In this document: positions 9,286-19,228 of the stretch, piece after piece
Numbering within the stretch: position 1 is the stretch's first letter
Layout of the letters: the number at the start of each line of letters is the position of its first letter
Source: Tanytarsus gracilentus
Taxonomy: Eukaryota; Arthropoda; Insecta; Diptera; Chironomidae
Reading direction: 5' to 3'
DNA: 64,000 bases
Assembly: GCA_038502055.1 (NCBI GenBank)
Contig: JAXRKN010000038.1
Coordinates: forward strand, 2,480,001-2,544,000
Position numbers and translations under genes: made by a program
The notes under the pieces: generated by a model
Seen by the model: the letters and a program-made list of their open reading frames with translations, nothing else
What the model was told of the DNA's origin: nothing
The model's database searches: none

Positions 9286-11282
9286 TTAAACCTTATCACT
9301 ATTTTTAGTATTTTCTTCGAGTTCTTTTATCATTTCATGATCTACATGTTTGTAATTCTTTGCCAGAAATGAGAGGATGACTAAGTTTACTGACATCAAT
9401 GCTGCAAAAAATCCAAATTCAATTGCTTGCGATTCAAAAATGCCACTTCCACTGACAATGGCTACAATTAAATCTCCTCCAGCCATGCTCAAATAAAGTA
9501 AGCACATCATCACTGATTTCATATTCGCAGGCGCTTCTTTGTATGCAAAATTTAAATGTGAAAGATAAGTCAAAATTTCTGCGACTGATATGAAGAGAAA
9601 TTGTGGAAGTTGCCATAAAATTGAGATAAAATTTTTCTTAATTTCAATTTCTATCACAACAGAAAGAACTACTGCTATCACAATTAAGCATCCACCGAAA
9701 ATCAATCGCTGAAGCATTGTCTTAATTCCAACTCTCTCTAATATTGGATAAATAAATTTGTCTAAAAATGGAATCATTGAGATTGCGAGCAGTGAATTGA
9801 AGACAATCATTTGATCGGGTTTTATTGTATACCATCCGAGATCACCGTCCATTTTTGTTGCTTGAAAAATCCATCTCGATCTTTGCTGCATCAGACATGC
9901 CCAAAATATTGGCACTGGAAGTGAGATCAGAATCACTTTTAGAGCCACTCGAGTTTCAATCACAAGCTTCTTGCCAAATTTCTCCACCGAATAATCGAGC
10001 CAACTTTCTTTCACTTCGGTTGACGATAATTTTTCATTTAGTGCAAACTATCAAATTTAAAAATTGTTAATAATTTAAAATGAAAAATTAGTTATAAAAA
10101 TTTACCTTAACACATTTAATCATTTTGACAATTAAGTTTCCATGAGGTGGTTTTCGTACATATTGCGATGTACCTAATAGGAAAATTATTGTTCCCAAAA
10201 TCATAATTAAAGCAGGAAAGCCAAAAGTCACCACATAACAGTCGTTTTTTCCGAAACATTTAATGTCCTCTCTCAGCATCGGAAAGACAACACGTGCCAG
10301 CATGCTGCCCATTTTCACTCCAAAATACTGCACCGAGAAATACGTCTCGAGTTCTTTCTTTTGCTCTGGCAGCTTATGTTGACCACCGCCAAAAGCGTTT
10401 AGATTATTTTTCAAACTTCCACTTCCCACAATCATTATCACAAGTCCGATTGACACCAATAGTCTGCAAAAAAATAAATAAATATTTTGAATATAAAAAT
10501 GAGCTGATCATAAAAATTATGTCATTACTCGATCGGAAGATTAAGTGTTTCAATCATCGCCACCGAGATGAAAGCGAGACCAAGAATATAGATGAAGGAC
10601 ATTGAGATTACTGATCGGAATAAGCCAAGCCATGTGTCAGCTATTATTGCGCCGAAAATCGTAAAAATGAGCATCAAGCACTCGAATGTGTGAAATATTG
10701 ATGTCGACGTATTGTCATCAAGTCCGAGTTTCTTGTGCAGAAAAAGTGGGAGAATCGCTGAGAATAATAAAAATTGCATCATTAGAAAGTGATTAAAAAG
10801 TAAATAAATTGCGATTAAATTAAAAGTCAAAGCTCTAAAATTGATTTAGAAGAAAATGTATAAAAAACATTTGCAAACACTAAAGTTCAAAATAAATGCG
10901 TAATTTATTCAGCATTATCAGCAAAAAATTAGAAGTAAATCTGGCTTTTGCCTTGAAATCTTGACCAAGCCACTCGTCAAAAAAAATCTTCAAGTCATTT
11001 CCGAAAAAATGCGCAATAAAATAAAAATTTGAACGTTCAATCAAAATCCAGCTTTATCTGCTCTTAAAGCTCACTTGAAAATATTTTACATTCTATTGTT
11101 TGCAATTAATCATTGTTTGACCCATATCGCAAACATATCGAGCACTCACTTAATATTCCGGCCGTGCAAAATCTCTCAAATGAGATGTCAAGCACGATAT
11201 ATGGCACTGCTTTCGAGAGCCATCTGCCTTCCTTCTTTTCGCTCACTGATATTTCACTCTGAACTTTGATCTTTTCTGTCAT
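9286..11282 (-). CDS. SLC15/POT-family transporter F
   Basis: The exons are 11282-11150, 10757-10529, 10463-10106 and 10047-9286, encoding 493 residues, the same length and exon lengths as D. The N-terminal tail is followed by WLSKAVPYIV and the TM1 motif SFERFCTAG. The signature is GSLKNNLNAFGGGQ near the fourth helix. ESWLDYSVEKFGKK, FWACLMQQRSRW (TM7), KPDQM and a TM10 VAEILTYLSHLNFAY with the conserved Glu follow. It is closest to E by eye in this half. The extracellular loop between TM9 and TM10 is about ten residues. Intron 1 is about 390 bp, longer than in B to D. It is the most 5' member of the array and lies back to back with the collagen/olfactomedin gene. Substrate unknown. Confidence 0.92.
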
Positions 11283-11339
11283 GATTTTTATTTATTTTAT
11301 TTTGTATAATTCACTGATCATCACAATTTGAACGCTAGA

Positions 11340-11380
11340 GACTGAATGAAGTAATTTTCGACAAAATTCTGCTTATTATA
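11340..11380 (-). promoter_or_regulatory. Core promoter of transporter F, within a divergent promoter region
   Basis: The minus strand has TATAATAAG from 11380 and an initiator TTCAGTC with its A at 11343, a rather long 37-base spacing. TTCAAATTGTGAT follows about 12 bases after the initiator. The neighbouring plus-strand gene has its first possible ATG at 11388, so the two genes would share this region. Confidence 0.42.
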
Positions 11381-11387
11381 ACTCGAC

Positions 11388-11539
11388 ATGAGTGTCTTTA
11401 GAGGAGATAAAGCTCAACGATCATTTTACGAGCGTATGTTTGTCGCGTGTCACGCTTACGAATTGTTACGATAACCCTGACAGCACTAATTGTTTGTTTG
11501 TATATTTACATATTAACCCATTCGAATCATTAGGAAGTA
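11388..11539 (+). other. Probable N-terminal segment of the colmedin-like gene, frame broken
   Basis: An ATG at 11388 opens a short hydrophilic stretch (MSVFRGDKAQRSFYERMFV). A second frame then encodes SRLRIVTITLTALIVCLYIY, a basic residue followed by a hydrophobic helix, as expected for a type II membrane anchor. A donor-like GAA|GTAAAT at 11540 would start a 53-bp intron ending at the collagen exon. The frame needed to enter that exon equals the ATG frame, not the helix frame. No single open frame joins all parts, so this is left as an unresolved 5' end. Confidence 0.4.
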
Positions 11540-11592
11540 AATCTTTACTAAAACTTACTTTTATTGAATTTTATTGTTTTTAAAATTTTCAG

Positions 11593-14500
11593 ACCTGGTG
11601 TAGCCGGACAAAAAGGAACGAAAGGTGAGAAATTTTTATACGAAATTTTAAAATTATGAAATTTTAAACATCTTCTCAGGGGAGGTTGGGCCGATTGGAC
11701 CACCTGGGTGGAGCATTAAAGGCCCTAAAGGAGACCGAGGAACCAAAGGTAATTTCAATGTCAGCTAAAAGTTTTAACTGCGTCTCTTTTATTTAATTTT
11801 TTCACTGGCTCTGCTAACGTTACTTGACATTTGAATTTTTAAGATTGTCATTGAAACGCTCTTATGGTGCAAAGGGCTTAGTAAAATATTTATCAATTAG
11901 TGATTTTCAATAAACTCAAATAGCTAATTAATAAATTTAATTTTTCACTTTTAAAAGGTTTTAAAGGCAACCCCGGAACAAGGTTAGATTTATTTTGTAT
12001 TTGTATCACTGAAATTATAAAAATGTTTTTATTCAATGAAGAGGTTTAGATGGTGTTGATGGTGAGATAAATTTATTTTAAAATCAATTTTTAAATTATT
12101 ATAAAATATTCTTAAAGGTCGTCCTGGAGAACCAGGTAAACTGAAATAGCTTAAATTAATTTTATTAAAATTAAAATTCAAATTTTCAAAACGTATTAAG
12201 GACTTGATGGATCTGCTGGTATGATAAATTAAAGATTTTTCATTCAATTAAAATAAATCAATTCATGCAGGAAGACATGGGGTTGATGGCACACCAGGAA
12301 AAAATGGGTCACCTGGAAAAGACGGAATAGGTTTGTTTCATTTGTTTTATTTTTAAGCATTTTATGATTAAATTTTAATTTCTTTAAAAGATGGTGAACA
12401 TGGAAAACATGGTAGGCAACACTAATTTTTTCTATTATTAAAATATCACAACAAGATTTTTGAATTAGGTGAACGTGGTCTTCAAGGCCCTAGAGGATAT
12501 CCAGGCCCGACTGGAGGTAAATCCTAACAAATTCTGAATTTTATGGATTCGGATGATTTTTTTTGAGAACAGTGAAACTGAGAAATTTTTGTTTTCATCT
12601 GAAATTAATTAATTTCTTAATTATAGAGAAAGGATTTGATGGCCCGAGGGGGCCTAAAGGAGACGCAGGAATTAATGGCTTAAATGGTTCACCCGGGACA
12701 TGTCTTCATAGCTGTTCAGGATTTAACACTGTTGAATCCATTCGCACCGACATTTTATTTTTTAATTTGCCACCAAGAATTCCTGGTAAAATTTAATTAA
12801 ATTTTCTAACTTGATATTAAATAAGCATTTAAAATTAAAGCTGCCAGCAACAATTCGAATGTTAGTCCAACAATTTCGGTAATGGAACGAGATAATTTAA
12901 GGCTTCGATGCTCAGCAGAAGGACATCCTAAACCGAAAGGTTAGAATTTTTTAAAATTGCTCCCAATAAAATATCTTCAATATTTTCTTTAAAGTTCTTT
13001 GGAGAAGAAAAGATGGACAGCCGATAGCTGTTTCTGAAATATTGAGTGGTAAATTTTAGCAAATAATTTAAGTAACAAACATTAAATTTTTGATAAATTT
13101 AAACAGTGAATGCAGTTGATGGAAATGTCCTTAATTTTACGAGCATAAATCGAGTTCATATGGGTGTTTATGAATGTGTGGCAAACAATGGCATTCCTTC
13201 TGAAGCTACGCATGAATTTCCAGTAGAGGTTCATTGTAAGCGCAGAAATAAATGATTGATATGTTAATCATTTTACTAAATTTTATTAGTCAAACCAATG
13301 GTGATCATCGATCATCGATCGGAACAACAAAAAATGGCGGTTGAAGGCGGAACAATTACTCTTGTTTGTGGGGTATGAAATTATTAAATTTTTAAATTTC
13401 ATTAATAAATTAATTTTTCACAGTCTGAAGCATCTCCATATCCGGTAATGTATTGGGAACGAAAGGACTCTACAACAATAGGAAGTGTGCACAAAAAGTA
13501 TAAAGTTGTGCAGTATATAATTGACTCGTGAGTTGTTTTAAAATTTACACAACAAAATTAATCTACATTTAATTGCATTCAGTTTTAAATATGGATCAAA
13601 TTTAACATTTTTCAACATAAGTAAAAATGACATCGATAAAGATTATTTCTGCGTCAGTAAAAATATCATTGGAATGGCAAGAGTTAGATTTACTCTTTCA
13701 AGTACAGGAGTTAATATAGGTTATACAGATAATTCCAGACTCATTGAAGGAACACCTCGACCAAACATAACCGACTACGAACAGATGTGTCCTATGCACC
13801 CACCATGCAAGGAATGTGCTTCCGCTAAGTAAATTAATAAAAAATTCAATTCAAATTTAATTTAAATCAATTATTTCCAGAGACATGAAATGCAAGGACG
13901 TAATTTTCTCATTGAACGACTTAATCGATCCTCAAGGGGCAAAGAACATTATTTTACCTTCATTTAATCGAACCTACAAACGCCTTCCAAATCGAACGGC
14001 AGAATGTGAGTTGGGTCTTATTGGTAAGCCAGTTTTCTATCATGCAATCGAGAGTGAAAAATTCGGCGCATGGCTTAGAGACCCCGTGAAGGTTGACAAT
14101 AATACGGTCGAAAAAGTTTGGTTGACGAAAGAAAGTGACAAAAAGAATTTATTTGAATATCGCAATAGACTCGAGTATCAAATGAGCACGAAGGGCCAAG
14201 ATCCAAAAATAACCGTAACCAAATATAAACTGCCGTGTGCATTTGAGGTAATTGAAAATCAATCATGCATAAATGTGTCGGAAAAAATTAGAGGCGTATT
14301 TTAATTTTTTTCTCTCTTAATGCTAGGGTAATGCACACATAATTTTAAATAACGCATTTTATTACTACTGCAAAGATGGCATGATCGTGAGATTCGATTT
14401 GAAAGCACAAGCATCGAGTGAGTTTCACTTATTGTCTTAATTAAAATAAATCAATTTAAAGTTTCGTGAATTGCAATTATAGTAAATATAACTGTAAAGG

Positions 14501-15070
14501 ATATTGGTGTCAATACCACACATAAGCTGTATACAACGAAATACAATGTCATTGACTTTAATGCTGATGATAATGGCTTGTGGCTCATCCACTCATCAAA
14601 CAACTCGAATTATACCATTGTGACGAAAATTAATGAGACAACATTGGAGGTTCAAAATAGCTTCAATATTAGCGTCTTTCATGATAAGGTTACTAAAGTT
14701 AATGGCTTGCTGTTAATTGCCTATTATGTGATCTTCTCCATTACAGCTCGGCGAAATGTTCATCGCTTGCGGAATCCTTTATGGAGTCGATAGTACAACT
14801 GTGAGAACAACAAAGATTCGCTTGGCTCTTGATTTATACACCAAAAAGGTGCTCGATGTCGATATTAATTTCTCGAATCCTTTCAACAACACGAGCACCG
14901 TTGGCTACAACTTCCTCACAAAAGACTTGTACACTTGGAGCATGGGAAATCAATTGACATATCCGGTTAAAATAAATGCACTCGGCACGAATCAAACTGC
15001 TGAGCCTTCAATGGAGGAACTCGTAGCCGCAAGCGTCTCATACAGTATAACGCGGAAAAATAGTCCATAA
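11593..15070 (+). CDS. Colmedin-like protein: collagen repeats, two Ig-like domains and an olfactomedin domain (5' end unresolved)
   Basis: Twenty exons join in phase to 723 residues plus TAA: 11593-11624, 11680-11748, 11958-11982, 12042-12061, 12118-12135, 12201-12218, 12271-12330, 12391-12411, 12469-12516, 12627-12785, 12841-12939, 12995-13048, 13107-13235, 13290-13372, 13424-13527, 13583-13828, 13881-14247, 14327-14417, 14483-14688 and 14747-15070. The first ten encode Gly-X-Y triplets, with one interruption (GWSIKG), ending in CLHSC. Residues about 157-250 form an Ig-like domain (LRCSAEG, VLWRRKDG, YECVAN). Residues about 251-365 form a second (LVCG, MYWERKD, YFCVSKN). The rest is an olfactomedin domain (AECELG, YYCKDGMIVRFDL, FIACGILYGVDS). 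Relatives are gliomedin, nematode UNC-122 and insect colmedins: extracellular or type II membrane proteins that act in cell adhesion and synapse assembly. The role here is inferred from domains only. Confidence 0.9.
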
Positions 15071-15133
15071 GATTTACTCAAAAATTTTAATATTAATTTT
15101 TTTTATGACTTGTGTCAATAATTAAAATGTCGT

Positions 15134-15139
15134 AATAAA
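15134..15139 (+). terminator. Polyadenylation signal of the colmedin-like gene
   Basis: An AATAAA lies 64 bases after the TAA at 15070, which is a normal distance for a short 3' UTR. Confidence 0.6.
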
Positions 15140-18100
15140 AAAAATCAATTTTATAGCCATTCTTAGTGCTGTTCACGTCAATATGTCTCTTTTCCTGTTC
15201 ATTCTAATACACGAAAATGCGTCCACGATGCTAATTAGGCACTTCATCTGGTTATCTCAACGAATCGATCACTGAATATATTCTCAACTCACACACATGA
15301 CATGTATTTCAGAGAGATCACCAAAATGGAATGAAAGAATGTTCTTCTTTAAAAATATTTAATTTACTGTCAATCCATCAAAATTTAATCATATATCGAG
15401 TCGACCAGGGCATATCTCCAAATGTGCCTCGTTAAAATCCATTAAAATGTTGAAAGGTAAATTTACATAAGGTTCGAGACGAATGAGCAGATGAATTTTA
15501 CTGTGAAATTGTCTCCATTTAAATCGTTAAAAAAATGCAAATTTGGTTGAAAAAATTTTGAAGCAATTTTTTAGATTTTTCAGTTCAAATTTTTAATTTA
15601 ATTCAGCGCAAAAATTTACAATTTTTCAAGCCTCCACGGAACAATATAAAAAGGTCAATTTACATAAATTTCAACGCCACTACTGCACTTTTTAGAAGAT
15701 CTGCCCATTTAATTGCAAAATGCCCACAGAAAAAAAGGAGATTACAAAGATATACACATAAAGTCGAGAACATTTCCAACACTTTTAAGTGTTGTTTTAT
15801 GTAAATTAAAATCGATATCAAAAATGCACTATGGACAATTTAATTTCATTTTCATGTGCTCGTGATTTTTGCATGTTAAATTTTAAAAAGTTCCATCGCT
15901 CGTCGCAGGTTAAGTTCACTGAAAACAAATAAAAGATCGAGAAGTAAAAAAATTATAAATTAATTTTCTCAATTCCTTCTCGTCGTGCGCGCAAAGCAAT
16001 TCTTTCCGATAGAGATGTTAGGGCGAAATGGTAATGGAAACAAGACACTGTAAATGCGCCTCATACATTTAAATCCACTCGAATGACAATAAATCAATGT
16101 TTTGTGTTATTTTCTCTCCTCTTTTCTTATATTTACATTTCGGGTTCATTATGTGAATTAACCTCGAAGTCGTTTATATCTCATAATGGTCAGCACACAG
16201 CAGCCAAAAGGGCTGCTCTCGCGTATATGAGTCGAGAATTAAAGTTGAAAAGGAAGAAAATAATAATAAAAAACATTTATCGTGTGTTGGAGACTCGAAA
16301 TGCTCTCACTCGCCGCGATCATCATCGTAGTGGACGAGAAAGAAATTGATGATGGAAAGCCCACATTATTATTACCGAGAGCGCACATATAGCTTCCAAC
16401 AGTGATTGATGATTTGGCTACTTTGGTAGAAATATCGCTTTATAAAAATCTATAAGATACTTTTATGAATGAAAACTGAATATCCAGTGTAATTACTACC
16501 TTAAATTGAGAGTGTGTATCTAAAATTGCTTTCAAATGCTCTTTGGCGCGGTTGATGATGATACACATCAACTTCATGAAAATAGATTTCATAAAAAAAC
16601 TCAATTGCCAAATTAACGCTCATCTTTTGTGTCGAAAATGATCCTTTTTTAAAAATATGAAAGTTTAATGTGAAAGTTTAACTGCTTTTTGTGTTTAGTA
16701 AAATTATTCACAAAATTTACAGTTTTTGAAAGTGTTTAAATTTTTTTTAAAAAATTCAGGCACTAAAAATTTAAAGTTAGAAAAAATCAAAAATTCTTTT
16801 CATTAAAATTTAAAAGCATTTTGAAAATTTGTCAACTTAATGTTACGTCTCAACTCAAGAACACTTACCCTAATTTTATGAAATTAAATTTTAATGCTTT
16901 CATTTAAAATATTTTCTCAAAAAAACCAATCAAGATCCTTTCTTTATTCAACCGATGACCTTTTAATCGTTTAATTCCAAATAACATTTTAAAAATCATC
17001 GTGAAGCGCGGAAGATTTTCTTTAATAAAATCCAACGTGAACACATATGAGCAAGTAAAATATGCTGCTCGTGTTGAGATTTAAAGAATGGTCGAAAAAA
17101 ATCTCTTTAATCAGTTTTCAGTGATCAATACGTCGCTGCTGCTCGCTTAATGGAATTTCGGGGTCTTTCTTGCCTCTCCATAAACATCATCATCATCGAG
17201 CCGCTCATATAATGGACTTTTTATTTCATATTGATCAAAAATCTCTTGAAAAATTTTGCAATGTCATACAATGTAATCAAAATCGGCTTCTCTTTTGGCC
17301 GTTGCGCGGCCAGCGTTCCCTGAAAGCACGTCATGGAAAACAAACCATTTAATTTATTCCGTGAAATGATTTTCATTTTGATCGACTTTTATTTTAATGC
17401 GAACAAAGTGCTGTGAAGTTCTTAACATAGTTGCTAACTTCACTTTTTTTCTGATTCTAGTAGCTCGCGTGGAAGCATTTAATGTTTGGCTCCGCAGCGA
17501 ATTCAATCTCATCAAAGATTTTAACTCTCGCTGTGTGTTGAACCGATTTTGAAATGATCATAAATTCCAGTAAAATATCTTCTCACACGAAATGTATTTA
17601 CACAAAATTTATCTGGGCCTTCTAATGATCACTCGAAATTGCTTTATGGTTGCAATTATGTGCTTAAAGAAATCACCCACGAATGCGAGAGATTTTTAAT
17701 CACGCAATTTTTAATAAATTTAAACGATTTCGTGTTCCTTCTCTTTTTTAAGACGAAAAATGAAAATTATTATTAAGGTTCTCATTCACTTCACGAGAAT
17801 GTAGTTATGGCACGTGTTTTCATTTTACAAAGGAGAATTATTTTTGCGCTCAAAAGAATATCTTCAATGAACTCGCGGTACAGCACGCCGAGAATTATTG
17901 AGTTATTCACATTCCGAGGCTAATAAATTTAAATATTTACCTTCACTATACCACCATTCACGCTTTAGTGCTCATAATTCACCGAGCCATAAAAATGAAC
18001 TGCATGCTTATGTTGTGTAGACATGGGGTGTGATGGTAATGCACATGGACAATAAACATGAAAATTATTTGATATGTTGTGTTACGCTTATGATAGCTGT

Positions 18101-19228
18101 CGTTACTCTTTTGTGTGATTTACCGGTTCGTTAAGCATTTAATTTACCATATCGCACTTAAGTAGGTGTGAAGTTTTTACGATTCGATAATTTTAGGGTG
18201 GAGTTAGTGGCTTATTTAAAGTGATGAAAATAAAAAGCTTAGAAAGTTCAATACCCGCAAGAGTTTCTTTGTATCTCATCCACATTTTCCCATGCATGTC
18301 TAACCGCGCCACAGTAATAAACCGTCAAAGCAATAAAATAATAAAGTACGCATATCTCGACTGTTGAGATCGATGAAATCAATAATTTTATGCAATTATG
18401 ATACGAGTTGCGTTGAAGCAATATAATTCCCTTTTTTTGCACTCACCCATCAAGTCCATGTCGACTCCATTCATAACTCGCGAAGAGATCTGAGAGTCGG
18501 GTGCGAAAAGCGGAGAGAGAGAGAGAGAAAAGAGGAAAACACGACAGAAGAACACTGTGCAGATGCCATTGATCATCAGATCCGATCGGAATGTCAAAAT
18601 GGATTGTTAAACATTTATCGCCGCGAAATGGTCGAGTGAGTGAGTGAGAGAGAGAAAAATGATGTATTTCTACGATGGAATGATTGAGGATGGACATTTA
18701 CGCAAGACCTATTATTCCACTTCATGCACAGCTAAAATGTGTTTATTGACACGACATTCTTACATTCTGATGCTCACTGATCAATCATCATCGCACAATG
18801 CAATATTTTATATATTCCGCAGTTAATGAGATTCTAGTCACATTGACAATTGTTCTGCACGCTGCAAGAAAAAAAAGAGATGAAAATGCACGGCATGCAG
18901 TTGTCGACAATAAAACACACAATGCAGCTTCTTTTTAATTAATTAATTTTATTTCTACTGACTTAAGTGATACATTTGTTGATTGATTTGTTATGAAATG
19001 TGTTTTGTGCTCGTAAAACGACATTTGCGATGAATGTGAGAGACAACGTGGCAAATTTGAGAGAACTTTTACGATATTTACAGCGATAAGAGGAAAATTA
19101 AGTAATTTGGCAAATCTTAAATAAATTTTTTTGAGGGGTTTAAAATGTTAAAAAATTTAAATTCAATTTAAATTAAAAAATATTTTCATGCCACCCTCTT
19201 TTTTTATAAATTACACATCTCTTAAGCT
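15140..19228. other. Intergenic region between convergent genes
   Basis: About 4.1 kb of AT-rich sequence lies between the 3' end of the colmedin-like gene and the 3' end of the minus-strand PRDM gene. I see no supported gene. The only ORF with any coding-like feature is the 88-codon one at 16083-16349, reported separately as a weak candidate. The left end should include the 3' UTR of one gene and the right end that of the other. Confidence 0.6.
16083..16349 (+). CDS. Weak candidate: small secreted peptide, 88 aa
   Basis: An ATG opens a single-exon ORF whose first 24 residues look like a secretory signal peptide: a short polar start, a hydrophobic core (FVLFSLLFSYIYI) and a small-residue cleavage region (SGSLC). 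The remainder is basic, with dibasic sites (KR, KRKK). I recognise no family, no initiator or TATA box is obvious, and an 88-codon ORF can arise by chance in 64 kb. It is listed because of the signal peptide only. Confidence 0.15.
   Translation: MTINQCFVLFSLLFSYIYISGSLCELTSKSFISHNGQHTAAKRAALAYMSRELKLKRKKIIIKNIYRVLETRNALTRRDHHRSGRERN

Noticed and set aside
11392..11583. Open frame beginning with GTG near the colmedin-like gene
   Set aside because: It does not start with ATG, and its exit phase would put a stop codon immediately into the collagen exon.
18388..18697. Two overlapping minus-strand ORFs rich in Ser, Leu and Arg
   Set aside because: They come from a GA/TC-rich low-complexity patch and have no start-site or splice support.
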